Positions 1 through 8,883 of a stretch of DNA of 64,000 bases are shown in pieces. A program made the position numbers and the translations under genes. This DNA comes from Oscillibacter sp. 1-3 (lineage in GTDB: Bacteria > Bacillota > Clostridia > Oscillospirales > Oscillospiraceae), in contig NZ_KE159711.1 in NCBI RefSeq assembly GCF_000403435.2, positions 306,205 through 370,204 on the forward strand, written 5' to 3'. Under the pieces are notes generated by a model that was given only the letters and a program-made list of their open reading frames with translations, ran no database searches and was not told the DNA's origin. Positions within the stretch are counted from its first letter, which is position 1; each line of letters begins with the position of its first letter.

Positions 1-159
1 CTCCATAAGAAATGCTTTATGGCGGTAAATGACCCCAACTATGATATTAACCAATTTGATGTAAAAGCTCAAAATAAAATCATCGGTTATAGGGAAAAAC
101 TGGTTATTTCACATACACGCAACAATCAATCTGCATTGATGGAGCGCCGTGTGCGGTGA
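1..159 (+). CDS. Group II intron-encoded protein (LtrA-like), C-terminal end
   Basis: The last 52 codons of an intron-encoded reverse transcriptase/maturase. The start LHKKCFMAVND fits the distal part of the HNH endonuclease domain (usual form LHKxCH); here the expected His reads Phe. The frame ends MERRVR-stop inside domain V, a usual arrangement for these proteins. The RT and maturase domains lie outside the window. Whether the His-to-Phe change inactivates the endonuclease cannot be judged from this fragment. Confidence 0.75.
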   Translation, partial: LHKKCFMAVNDPNYDINQFDVKAQNKIIGYREKLVISHTRNNQSALMERRVR

Positions 160-245
160 AAGTCGCATGCACGGTGCGAAGCGGGGGAAAATCCGCTCTG
201 ACTGCTGCTCTCTCATGAGGGCAGTAAAAGCGGCGGATTACCTAT
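1..245 (+). mobile_element. Group II intron, 3' end
   Basis: The end of a bacterial group II intron. A domain V-like hairpin lies at about 142-176, with the GAGC start, a GGTGAAAGTC cap and the matching 3' arm GCACGGTGC. It directly follows the end of the intron-encoded protein and precedes a domain VI-like hairpin. The intron ends near 242-245, because the host reading frame (R-Y-L-M-I-G-A-S-G) resumes at 246. The 5' part is outside the window, so class and full length cannot be given. It sits in sense orientation in a coupling-protein gene. Confidence 0.85.
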
Positions 246-1781
246 CGCTATCTGATGATCGGCGCGTCCGGTGTAGGTAAAACAGCGTTTTTCCTGTACC
301 CCAACATGGAGTACGCCTGCGCCAGCGGGATGAGTTTCCTGGCCCTTGACACCAAAGGCGACCTCGCCCGGAACTATGGCGCCGTGGCCTTACAGCACTA
401 CGGCTACAAGGTGGCGGTAATCGACCTGCGCAATCCAACCCGCTCAGACGGGTACAACCTCCTCACGCTCATCAACCGCTACATGGACATCTGCCGGGAA
501 CAACCGTCCAATCTGGCGGCGAGAGCCAAGGCGGAGAAGTACGCTAAAATCTTAGCGAAAACCATCATAAATCCGGAGGGAGATTCCTCAAACTACGGGC
601 AAAATTCGTTTTTTTACGATGCCGCAGAGGGACTGCTCACAGCGGTGGTCCTCCTGCTGGCAGAGTATCTGCCGCCTACCGAGGAGGCTCCCCAGGAGCG
701 GCGGCACATCGTCAGCGTGTTCAAGCTGGTGCAGGATCTGTTGGCGCCCAGCAAGACCGCCAAGGGCAAGAATGGCTTCCAGGTCATGATGGACACGCTC
801 CCCGACACCCACAAGGCCCGGTGGTTTGCCGGCGCCGCCCTCAACTCGGCGGAACAGGCCATGGCCTCGGTCATGTCCACGGTGCTGTCCCGCCTGAACG
901 CCTTCCTGGACTCTGAGCTGGAGCAGGTGTTGTGCTTCGACAGCGCAATTGATGCGGAGGCCTTTGCCTCCCGGAAGTCCGCCATCTTCCTCGTCCTGCC
1001 GGAAGAAGACCCCAGTAAGAACTTCATGGCCGGCCTGATGATCCAGACGCTCTCCCGTGAGTTATTCTCTGTGGCGGACGAGAACGGCGGCAAGCTGCCC
1101 AACCGGGTGGTGCTGTTCTGCGATGAGCTGGGCACCATGCCCGCCTTTGACATCCTGCCGTTGTTCAGTGCGGGCCGGTCGCGCAAGCTGACCCTTGTGC
1201 CAATTATTCAAAGCCTTGCCCAGTTGGAGAAAAACTATGGAAAAGAGGGAGCGGAGATCATCCAAGATAACGTCCAGGACACGATTTTTGGCGGCTTCGC
1301 CCCCAATTCCCAGACCGCCGAGGTGTTGTCCAAGGCTCTGGGGAGCCGGACAGTCCTCTCCGGCTACATCAGCACCGGAAAGGACAAATCCCAGACCCTG
1401 CAAATGACAGAGCGGGCGCTCATGTCCCCGGATGAACTGAAGTCCATCCCCAAAGGGCAGTTTATTGTTATGAAGACGGGGACCCATCCCATGCAGACAC
1501 GGCTCAGGCTCTTCCTGGACTGGGGCATCTCCTTCGGTGATCCGTATCTGCTGCCGGAGCGGGCCGCACGGACCGTGGCCTATGCCAGCAAACAGGAGCT
1601 GGAGCAGGCCATCTTCCGCTGCCACCACGCGCAGCCGGCGGAGAGCGATACCCCTCCCGCTCCCCCGGTCCCTCCGAAAACTTTAGCCGCCAGTGGTGGA
1701 GCATCCTATGCCCAGGCCAGACGCACCAGGCGGGAGCCGCCTCCCCCTGTGGTCATCCGTACAGATGGGGGGCAGGAGTAA
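246..1781 (+). CDS. VirD4/TraG-type coupling protein, 3' exon
   Basis: ATPase that couples relaxase-bound DNA to a type IV secretion channel at the inner membrane. Walker A (GASGVGKT) is encoded just after the intron and Walker B is VVLFCDELGTMP. The middle and C-terminal part follow the TraG/VirD4 pattern, with a Pro-rich tail. The N-terminal membrane segment lies upstream of the intron, outside the window. The first internal ATG is at 255, but the frame is open back to the intron end at 246, so the real protein depends on splicing. The stop overlaps the next start (TAATG). It differs clearly from the other coupling protein at 42.2 kb and so marks a separate conjugative element. Confidence 0.88.
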   Translation, partial: RYLMIGASGVGKTAFFLYPNMEYACASGMSFLALDTKGDLARNYGAVALQHYGYKVAVIDLRNPTRSDGYNLLTLINRYMDICREQPSNLAARAKAEKYAKILAKTIINPEGDSSNYGQNSFFYDAAEGLLTAVVLLLAEYLPPTEEAPQERRHIVSVFKLVQDLLAPSKTAKGKNGFQVMMDTLPDTHKARWFAGAALNSAEQAMASVMSTVLSRLNAFLDSELEQVLCFDSAIDAEAFASRKSAIFLVLPEEDPSKNFMAGLMIQTLSRELFSVADENGGKLPNRVVLFCDELGTMPAFDILPLFSAGRSRKLTLVPIIQSLAQLEKNYGKEGAEIIQDNVQDTIFGGFAPNSQTAEVLSKALGSRTVLSGYISTGKDKSQTLQMTERALMSPDELKSIPKGQFIVMKTGTHPMQTRLRLFLDWGISFGDPYLLPERAARTVAYASKQELEQAIFRCHHAQPAESDTPPAPPVPPKTLAASGGASYAQARRTRREPPPPVVIRTDGGQE

Positions 1782-2035
1782 TGGGATACTTTGAGAAGAT
1801 CTACCAGTCCGACCTCAGCCATCGGGCCAGGGCGGTTTATATGTACCTCAGAGACCACGCCGACAGCGAGGGCAAGTGCTGGCCGGGGATACGGACGATT
1901 GCGGCTGAGCTGAGGCTCTCCCGCTCTACCGTCAAACGGGCCTTGGATGATCTGTGCAAAGCGGAGCTGATCTCCAAGGAGCGGCGCTTCCGGGAAAACG
2001 GGAGTCTCAGCTCAAATTTATACCGGCTGAAGTAG
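1781..2035 (+). CDS. Small winged-helix/HTH protein
   Basis: An 84-residue protein resembling the HTH_36 fold found in replication or transfer regulators. It starts MGYFEKIYQSDLSHRARAVYMYL, and the recognition-helix region is RLSRSTVKRALDDLCKAELISKERR. It is translationally coupled to the upstream coupling protein (TAATG overlap), which suggests one operon. Length and position fit a small DNA-binding accessory of conjugative elements; its target is unknown. Confidence 0.75.
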   Translation: MGYFEKIYQSDLSHRARAVYMYLRDHADSEGKCWPGIRTIAAELRLSRSTVKRALDDLCKAELISKERRFRENGSLSSNLYRLK

Positions 2036-2050
2036 TGCGAAAAAAATAAG

Positions 2051-2086
2051 TTCTCCGCCAGGGGGGTATTGCGCCCTGGCGGAGAA
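2051..2086 (-). terminator. Hairpin terminator, best read on the minus strand
   Basis: A 13-bp stem (arms TTCTCCGCCAGGG and its complement) lies between two convergent genes. On the minus strand it is followed by CTTATTTTTTT, so it best terminates transcription from the acetyltransferase side. It may also block the plus-strand operon. Confidence 0.65.
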
Positions 2087-2168
2087 CCGAGGATGGGCCG
2101 CTGGTGGACCACCCAGAAGTGCCCACTTTAGGGAAAACTTTAGGACAGAGAAAGAAAAAACAGGACCC

Positions 2169-3449
2169 TCAATAATCCGAATTCAGCCAGGGCTTTTGAC
2201 TGCAATGCAGCAGCCGGGAGAGTTCCTGGGCCTTGCCGTATGCGGAGACCGCTCCCAGCCGGATCATCCCCTCCAGCTCACAGGAGCCCATGAGCAGCGA
2301 TGCTAGGTCTCCCTGCCCGCACGTCACAGTCACATCCGCCGCCGCGCCGTCCTTCACAATCGCCCAGCATCCGTCCGCAAAGCGGATGCAGATGCATTCG
2401 TCCCGATGTCCCATCTCGTCATAGTAACGGAACTCCGCCGCCAACCTCCCTGCGGGGAATGGACGGTAGGCTGTCTTTTCAACAAAATCCCGCACATCGA
2501 CGATCTTGAACATCGTCCCCACCGCCGACACGTTGGTCTGCAAAAAGCCGAAGTCAATATACCGCTTTGATACGTCCTGCGGGTCGTGTAACAGGTGGTG
2601 GAAATCCTCCTCGCCGGTGCGGAGGACCACAGTCTGCGCAAGGTCCTCCTGTAATTTCAGCGCACCCAGCAGCGCCCGCAGTACGGCGCCGTTTTCATAT
2701 ACCAATTCCTCCACGGAGAGCCGGTTCTGGGTATAGTTGGTCTCACTGGCGCTCTCAAAGCGGAAGGCGGCATAGCCCAATAACATCCCGCCGTCATCGT
2801 AATACCCGATGCGGCGCACCTGGATATCTCCCCGCGCCCCGCGGATCTCCTCCTCATGCTTTTCAACCATGCCGTGGTTTTTCGCCGCGAACCGGTTATA
2901 GCAGGCTAGCGCCTCGTCAAAGTCCTCCGGCTGCATGAGGCGCAGATGTTTTCGTGTCTCACGCTCCGGGGCGGGGAGCACCGCGGTGGGCAGGCGGTAT
3001 TCGTACAGCTTTCCCGCGAAGCCGTATCCCATCCGGCGGTAAAAGCCGATCCGGAAGGGAAGCAGCAGTGTCAAAAGCGCGCCGTTTTCCCTGGCGTAGT
3101 CTTCAAAATAGCGGACCATCTCCAGAGCCGCGCCCTGTTTCTTGTGCAGCGGATGCACCTCCAGCGCCATGAGTCCGCAGGCCGGCTGCATCCTTCCAAA
3201 GTAATTCATGGAGAACAGGATGAGCTTCATGGTGGCGATGAGTACGCCGTCCTCGAAGAGGCCCACCGTCTTCACCAGCCGGTCCTCCCGCAGCTCCAGC
3301 AGGTGCTTTTCCCGGTAGTACTGCCTGCACTCCGCGTCCAGTGTTTTGTACGCCGGATAGGAATTCAAATAGATGTCCAGATACGCCTCGATATCCGCTT
3401 CCGCCAGCGGCCGGATCTTCCGCGTTTGACAGGGGTTCTCCATGCCCAT
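2169..3449 (-). CDS. Eis-like GNAT acetyltransferase with SCP2-type C-terminus
   Basis: A 426-residue protein with the layout of the Eis family: an N-terminal GNAT domain (residues about 10-150, with LEVHPLHKKQGAALEMVRYF as the acetyl-CoA loop region), a second acetyltransferase-like domain, and an SCP2-like C-terminus (about 330-420). Members transfer acetyl groups from acetyl-CoA to amines, in some cases aminoglycosides. The substrate cannot be read from sequence. The length is normal for the family. It is a stand-alone gene and seems unrelated to the mobile genes to its left. Confidence 0.82.
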   Translation of the reverse strand: MGMENPCQTRKIRPLAEADIEAYLDIYLNSYPAYKTLDAECRQYYREKHLLELREDRLVKTVGLFEDGVLIATMKLILFSMNYFGRMQPACGLMALEVHPLHKKQGAALEMVRYFEDYARENGALLTLLLPFRIGFYRRMGYGFAGKLYEYRLPTAVLPAPERETRKHLRLMQPEDFDEALACYNRFAAKNHGMVEKHEEEIRGARGDIQVRRIGYYDDGGMLLGYAAFRFESASETNYTQNRLSVEELVYENGAVLRALLGALKLQEDLAQTVVLRTGEEDFHHLLHDPQDVSKRYIDFGFLQTNVSAVGTMFKIVDVRDFVEKTAYRPFPAGRLAAEFRYYDEMGHRDECICIRFADGCWAIVKDGAAADVTVTCGQGDLASLLMGSCELEGMIRLGAVSAYGKAQELSRLLHCSQKPWLNSDY

Positions 3450-3564
3450 AACGATGCATTCCTCCGCTCTTTATGTGATGATGGCTTGTTCCCTGCATGG
3501 ACAGGTTATGAAACGATGTACAATCACTCGAGTATTTTCAAGATATGACCATGCGTTTACCGTC

Positions 3565-5716
3565 TTAATTTGCTTCATCCATGAGTGAATGATAGAATCC
3601 CCGAAGCTCCGCGAGACTGGTTGTCCGGTTATGGATCGGGATCGACGCCCATACCGCGTCATGATAGCGTTCCTTCGGCTGATCCCGCAGCCGGGGATCG
3701 ATGATAGAGACAATGCCCTTATCGGAAAAGCTCCGGATCAGCCGCCCGATCCCCTGTTTCAGCTTGATAATCATCTCCGGTACCCGGACATCCATCAGGC
3801 CGTCCTTCGCCAGGGACACCTTATGCTCAATGATGGGGTCCGGCACCGGAAACGGCAGGCGGAAGATCACAAGGTTTGAAAGGCTCTTGCCCCGTATGTC
3901 AATCCCCTCCCAATATGCGCCGGTCCCGAGAAGGACGGAATCCACATTGTTCCGAAACTCGGAGAGCACCTGGTCCTGGGATGCTCCCGGCTGCTGTATC
4001 AGTATTTTATATGGCAGATTCCTCTGCAAGAGGAGTGCGCAGACTTCTTCAAGATCAGTCTTCGCCGTGAACAGCACCAGCGCCTTTCCGCCGGAGATCT
4101 CCAAAATCTCAATCAGTCTCTCCACACCCCGCTGAATAAAGGCGCCATGATCCTCCCGCGGATGCGGCAGATCATCACAGTAATAGACCATGGCATGTTC
4201 ATCGTATGGAAACGGAGACGGCTTCGGCTCAGACAAAAAGCCGCTCTCATCCAGAGGGAAGCCCGTATTGCTGATAAAATAGGCATACCGCTCCGGAAAG
4301 CTGCCCTGGGCGGCGTTTGTCAAGGTCGCGGACGTCAGGATGGTGCAGACATCCCCACGGAAATACAGATTACTGATGATGTCCCGGGTGTTCTCGGGAC
4401 AGTAGACCAGCTCCGCGCTGTTCCCGCGCTTCTCGATCCAAAGCAGGCTGCTGCCCAGGTCAGAGACCATGTCGGAAAACTCCTCCGCCTTTGCATAGAA
4501 ATCGTCCGCGCCGGAGTACCTGCCGCCTCGCCGCAGGTCAAAGGATGAGTAAACCTGGATGTTCTCCGAAAGGCTGTCCAGCGCCTCCGCCATGCCCGAC
4601 AGCAGCGGGAGGGCCTCGGAATCGGCATGGAAGAAGAACCGTTCCGCGTATTTCATATCCTGTGCCGAATCCGCGATCTGACGCTGCATCTGCCGCTGCA
4701 GGCATTGGAAAAAAAGCGCGGACGGCTCTTTGCGCCGTATCAAGGTCCTTTTGAATATAGGGCTGTTCTGTTGGCATGACATCGTTCTGCGCCTCTTTGA
4801 TCATTTTCAAAAGCCCGCTTTGGCTGATACGTTCCGTTGTGGCGCTTCGCACCTTGCCCTCCAGATTGTGCGCCTCATCAATCACCACCACCTCCACGGT
4901 TTTGTTGATCAGGCCATCCTGCCCTCTGAACAGCTTCTGAAGATGGGCGGTCAAAAAATCCTGGTTGCAGATGACGATTCCGTCTGTAAACCGAATATCC
5001 TCCCGCATCCTGCGGTACGCGCAGGGGTGGTGGCAATTCCAACACGAGTGACCATAGCGCAGGATGCAGAGCCGGTCCCATACGCCGGACGGCAAATCAC
5101 CCGGAAAGTCTGCCCGGTCCTGACAGCCTTTGCCGATCAGCTCCCGCAGCGCGTCCGCCATCTCCGCGTCCGGACGGGCCAGATACTCGTCTGCCCGTCT
5201 CCGGCAGAGATAGTTCGTCTGTCCTTTGGCCAGTGTGACCTTACACTGTGTTTCCAGCAATTCCTGCAGGGCTGCGGCATCGTTTAACAGCTGCTCCTGC
5301 AAGGCAATCGTAGAGGTGGCAATCACCGCCGGTTTCCCGGTGTAATGATTATACAGCAGGAGCGGAACGAGATAGGCGTAAGATTTCCCGATTCCCACCC
5401 CGGCCTCAACCAGGATGTGCTGATCCTTTTTGAGGGCGTCAAGAATCTCAAAGGCCATGTCCTGCTGCCCTTCCCGCTCCTCAAAATCGGGCCGTCCATC
5501 AGCATCCCAAAAGAATGACGAGACCCGTTCGCTTATTTTATAGATCTGTTCCGCCCGCTCTCGAACCCGGTTCTTACGAGAAGCAAATGTGTTCCACTTG
5601 AAGCAATCCAAAAGAGCGCCCCCTAAGATACATACCCTCGGATGCACATCCCATGTGATGTGGCCAGCTGAATCCCCAAAAGCAGTTATAACGTTATGCT
5701 TGATTAATAGTTTCAA
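3565..5716 (-). pseudogene. DinG/Rad3-like ATP-dependent DNA helicase, frameshifted
   Basis: Two overlapping frames make one DinG-like superfamily 2 helicase. The N-terminal frame (5716 to 4538) has Walker A EAGVGIGKS, a four-Cys iron-sulfur type region (C-CHHPCAYRRM) and the DEAH box VVVIDEAHNLE. The C-terminal frame (about 4782 to 3565) has GTGAYWEGIDIRGKSLSNLVIF and QGIGRLIRS. The break is at a run of seven T on the coding strand (plus 4709-4715): removing one T restores ...RAVRAFFQCLQRQ.... The start is a TTG at 5716 with no clear ribosome site and no in-frame ATG before an upstream stop, so the 5' end may also be altered. A homopolymer indel, a sequencing error or slippage could each explain the break. 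Confidence 0.8.
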
Positions 5717-5737
5717 AAGGGCGGGATTATTGTTATG

Positions 5738-6178
5738 CTAGATTTCCTCATAGCCTATCGGTCTCCAGCTATCTTTAATACGGACGGTTTCTCCTTCTTT
5801 TTCTTCCTTATAATCGCTCAGAGGTATTTGATACTCCGCATAGAAATGCGCGTCACCGGTATGACATTCTAAAATAACTGTATATTGATCTGCGGTTTCA
5901 TGGACATGCGGAACAAAAGGACCCGCCTGTCCTGGCACAGCTGAGGACACTGTGATATATTTATCTCCATCAGCCGCATCATACTTTATAATTACCCCAG
6001 TGGTTGACTTGTGCGCGGAGAAGAACCGCCTGATTTTTTGTTTCTCAGAATGGCAGCGGAAGGACCAGATAATCATGCTGCAAGTATACAGGCCCAATAG
6101 CACGATCAGTGTGATCATCAAAATCTGAATAATATCATATGGCGGGCGAAATAGTTCATTCCATATCTCTCTCGGCAT
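5738..6178 (-). CDS. Small membrane protein of unknown function
   Basis: A 146-residue protein with one hydrophobic segment near the N-terminus (IIQILMITLIVLLGLYTCSMII) and a soluble C-terminus with alternating beta-like stretches. This resembles small DUF3592-type membrane proteins, but the family is not recognised with certainty. The start at 6178 (MPREIWNE) is chosen because GGAGGG precedes it at a good distance; an upstream in-frame ATG at 6235 lacks this. Its stop lies 21 nt before the dinG start, in the same frame. Confidence 0.6.
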   Translation of the reverse strand: MPREIWNELFRPPYDIIQILMITLIVLLGLYTCSMIIWSFRCHSEKQKIRRFFSAHKSTTGVIIKYDAADGDKYITVSSAVPGQAGPFVPHVHETADQYTVILECHTGDAHFYAEYQIPLSDYKEEKEGETVRIKDSWRPIGYEEI

Positions 6179-6490
6179 AATATCATTCCCTCCACGTATA
6201 ACTGTCGGAAAGCAGGTAAAGACATAGGGACTCAAGAAAGCGAATGTGTTAAAGCAGTAAAACTATACCATGTTCCGTACAGCTTTGCAATGCCTGGGCC
6301 TGATACCGGTGAGTCCTGTCCCGCTCCACCTCTGACAGATCGTCCCCTTGCCCATGAGAAAGCCTATGGACCTTTCAGATTAGATGCCCTTTGCGATGAA
6401 CTGTATTGCACTTTCCCCTCATTTCATCTACAATGGAAAAGCGCATCCATCAGCCATGCAAGGCGAGACCAAAGAACAGAGAGGTAATTC

Positions 6491-7627
6491 ATGAACCAAA
6501 GAGAAATCAGCGAACTGCGCCGCCGCTGGCGGCCTGAGAAAAGCGCCGTCAGCCGGGTCTACGGCTGCTTTGTCAACAGCGCAAGGAAGATCGTCTCCGA
6601 CCTGGACGAATCCCTGGGCGCCATGCCCCAGGAGGAGGCGGAGAAGTATCTGGACCTTTTGAAAAAGGCCCTCTCCGGCGCCCTGGGGAAAAACCTCATC
6701 GACATCGTGTTTTCCACCCAGCAGGTGGCGGACAGCGAGGAGCACCGCCTCCTCTCCGCCCTGCGCGCCAGCGGTCTGAAAGACCGGGAGGCACGGAACG
6801 CTTTTTACCAAAAGGTCATCGGCAGCCTGGACATGGGGGACGACAGCTATCTCCTTCTCCTGGCCTGCGATGCCTACGATGTGCCCCGCCGGGGCAAAGA
6901 CGGCGAGACCCAGGCGGACGCCTCAGACGAGGTGTTCACCTATATTGTCTGCTGCGTCTGCCCGGTGAAGGCGGGCAGGGCGGAGCTGGGGTATTTCCCC
7001 GGCGACAATGAGTTCCACTACACCGTGGGGCAGACGGTCTGCCCGCCGGAGCTGGGCTTCCTCTTCCCGGCCTTTGACAACCGGACGGCCAACATCTACA
7101 ACGCCCTCTTTTACTCCCGCAAGCCGGATGAGCTCCACCAGGAGTTCATCGATGCCGTGTTTCACACAGAGCCGCCCATGTCTGCGGCGGAGCAGCGGGA
7201 GGCGTTCCAGGAGGCCCTGTCCGCCCTGGAGGAGACGTGCAGCGTGGAGGTGGCCCGGACGGTTCACGAGCGTTTGGCGGAGCGGATCGCCCAGCACAAG
7301 GAGAGCAAGGACCCGGAGCCCCTGGCGGTGACGGCGAAGGACATCGGCGGAATCCTGCGGGACTGCGGCGTCTCACAGGAGAAGGTGGATGCATTCAAGG
7401 ACAGCTGCGACGAGCGGTTCGGCGCGGATACGGCGCTGAGTCCCGCCAACCTGATTGACGATAAGAAGTTTGAGCTCCGCACCGCCCAGGCCACGGTGTC
7501 CGTGGACCCGGCGTGCAGCTACCTGGTGGAGACCAGGGTGATTGATGGGAAAAAATACATCCTGATTCCTGTGGAGGAGGACGTGGAGATCAACGGACTC
7601 CCCGTCCGGTTCGCGGAAGGACAATAA
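6491..7627 (+). CDS. DUF4317 family protein
   Basis: A 378-residue protein starting MNQREISELRRRWRPEKSAV, recognised as DUF4317, common in Clostridia and without a known function. It has no signal peptide or membrane segment, so it is probably cytoplasmic. It is preceded by AGAGAGG and followed by a strong terminator. A decayed copy of its last codons and terminator is found about 0.4 kb downstream, showing a past tandem duplication. Confidence 0.82.
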   Translation: MNQREISELRRRWRPEKSAVSRVYGCFVNSARKIVSDLDESLGAMPQEEAEKYLDLLKKALSGALGKNLIDIVFSTQQVADSEEHRLLSALRASGLKDREARNAFYQKVIGSLDMGDDSYLLLLACDAYDVPRRGKDGETQADASDEVFTYIVCCVCPVKAGRAELGYFPGDNEFHYTVGQTVCPPELGFLFPAFDNRTANIYNALFYSRKPDELHQEFIDAVFHTEPPMSAAEQREAFQEALSALEETCSVEVARTVHERLAERIAQHKESKDPEPLAVTAKDIGGILRDCGVSQEKVDAFKDSCDERFGADTALSPANLIDDKKFELRTAQATVSVDPACSYLVETRVIDGKKYILIPVEEDVEINGLPVRFAEGQ

Positions 7628-7631
7628 CGCA

Positions 7632-7661
7632 AGCTCCCCGGCCTGTACTGGCCGGGGAGCT
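7632..7661 (+). terminator. Terminator after DUF4317 gene
   Basis: A perfect 12-bp stem (AGCTCCCCGGCC / GGCCGGGGAGCT) with a 6-nt loop, 5 nt after the stop codon. The U-rich tract is weak (TTTGAT). Confidence 0.8.
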
Positions 7662-7680
7662 TTGATATATTAAAGACATC

Positions 7681-7911
7681 TTAGCCCTGCGTAATCTCCC
7701 CATTCAGACTATCCTGCAGCAGATAGTGCGGTGAAATTTGCAGGGCATTGCAGATTCTCGTAAATAGCTGAATGCTGGGGACTTTTGAGCCGGACTCTAT
7801 TTTTCGGATATGCACTGCTCCAACATCGCACAGTTCCGCTAACTTGTCTGAGCTGATCCCGGCTCGTCTGCGGACTTCATGTATGCGGTTCCCCAATCCT
7901 GCTGCATCCAT
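7681..7911 (-). CDS. XRE-family HTH regulator, 76 aa
   Basis: A single Cro/C1-type HTH domain with little else: HEVRRRAGISSDKLAELCDVGAVHIRKIESGSKVPSIQLFTRICNALQISPHYLL. Helices 2-3 are SSDKLAELCDVGAVHIRKIE. It probably binds DNA as a dimer. It converges on the DUF4317 gene. It is the first of three small minus-strand HTH genes; spacing suggests separate units rather than one operon. Confidence 0.8.
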   Translation of the reverse strand: MDAAGLGNRIHEVRRRAGISSDKLAELCDVGAVHIRKIESGSKVPSIQLFTRICNALQISPHYLLQDSLNGEITQG

Positions 7912-7992
7912 CTAAATCTCTCCCGTAGCCTGACAGGCTCAATCCTGCTTCCGCGACAACCGACTGATCAAATTTAAGACCAACAGCATATC

Positions 7993-8095
7993 AGAGTCAT
8001 TATCCCGGTAGCGGACGTAGAGATTAACGGGTTCCCTGTCCGGTTTGTATCGGGAGAATGGCATAAATTCCCGGCCTGCAACCTGGGGATTTCTC
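7993..8095 (+). pseudogene. Decayed duplicate of the DUF4317 gene 3' end
   Basis: Translation reads RVIIPVADVEINGFPVRFV, matching the DUF4317 C-terminus (ILIPVEEDVEINGLPVRFA) at 7555-7620. The duplicate is followed by CCCGGCC, a loop and GGGG, a remnant of the terminator seen after the intact gene. The rest of the copy is gone. Confidence 0.7.
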
Positions 8096-8103
8096 TTGCG
8101 TGA

Positions 8104-8433
8104 TTATAAAGCGCACTCAATCGCTTCCTCTAAAATTCGGACGACATGATCTAGCTTCTGAGGCGGTACGGTTTTCAGTTTTTGAATAATATATTCAAAC
8201 CCCTCTGGCGTCTCTCCAAACAGCAGCGTATCCGCCGAGATTTTAAGCGCCACGGAAAAAGCCCGTATCGATTCAGAAGATAATCCGGAACGGCCGCGCT
8301 CCACTTCCTGAATGAAATTGGTGCTGTAGCCGGACAACTCCGCCAACTGTTCGCGGGTTAGCTTCTGCGCTTTTCGGTTTTCCTTGATTCTGGCTCCGAT
8401 TTCCACATTGATGGTTTTCAATTCTCTAGGCAT
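8104..8433 (-). CDS. XRE-family HTH regulator, 109 aa
   Basis: The N-terminal Cro/C1 domain (about residues 9-66) includes KLTREQLAELSGYSTNFIQEVERGRSGLSSESIRAFSVALKIS, which is a clear HTH. A short C-terminal helix follows (QKLKTVPPQKLDHVVRILEEAIE), of the type that follows HTH domains in many Clostridia regulators. The start at 8433 is preceded by AGGTGGTG. Target unknown; it may repress itself. Confidence 0.82.
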   Translation of the reverse strand: MPRELKTINVEIGARIKENRKAQKLTREQLAELSGYSTNFIQEVERGRSGLSSESIRAFSVALKISADTLLFGETPEGFEYIIQKLKTVPPQKLDHVVRILEEAIECAL

Positions 8434-8584
8434 GGCGTTACACCACCTTTAATAGTAGTGTAACCCCCAATTCCGAAACGCAAAACAGATACATATTCAT
8501 ATATATTTTAGTAGCAATACACCGTATTATATGTTACAATAGATAGGAATAGAAAATGAGATTGTCAGAAAACCTCTGACAATC

Positions 8585-8791
8585 TCACTTAAAACATACG
8601 ACATCGTTGGGAGAACAGCCAATAATATTACACAGCTTCTCTAACGTGAGAAGGGTAATGTTTTTATTTTTCCTCAACGCGTCAAGTGTTTTATTGTCGA
8701 TTCCCTTTTGCAGCAATTGATATTGCGTAACTTGCCTTTTCTGCATTGTCTCCCACAAAGGACTATAATCAATGATAGAAATCACCCGCAT
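8585..8791 (-). CDS. Short XRE/YozG-like HTH protein, 68 aa
   Basis: A minimal Cro/C1-type domain of the kind that ends with ...LTLEKLCNIIGCSPNDVVCFK, typical of small autonomous regulators (YozG-like). It is divergent from the unrecognised gene at 8884, with an inverted repeat in the shared 92-bp spacer, so it is a good candidate to control that gene. A minus-strand TATAAT lies at about 8812-8817. Confidence 0.8.
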   Translation of the reverse strand: MRVISIIDYSPLWETMQKRQVTQYQLLQKGIDNKTLDALRKNKNITLLTLEKLCNIIGCSPNDVVCFK

Positions 8792-8836
8792 TATAATGAG
8801 ATGATTTTATTATAGGTGGGTTCATTCTGCCTTGGT

Positions 8837-8856
8837 ATTGTGGACATATTCACAAT
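8837..8856. promoter_or_regulatory. Inverted repeat, candidate operator
   Basis: ATTGTG, 8 nt, CACAAT: a perfect 6-bp dyad in the intergenic region between the small XRE gene and the divergent gene at 8884, about 28 bp before the latter's start. Its size fits a Cro/C1-type dimer site. Inferred only from symmetry and position. Confidence 0.45.
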
Positions 8857-8883
8857 ATGGAGCGACAAAAATAAGGAGAGAAA

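Noticed and set aside
4700..4725. Programmed ribosomal frameshift in the DinG-type gene
   Set aside because: The shift needed is +1 (or -2) at a T-run; the common bacterial -1 slippery pattern does not fit. An indel is simpler.
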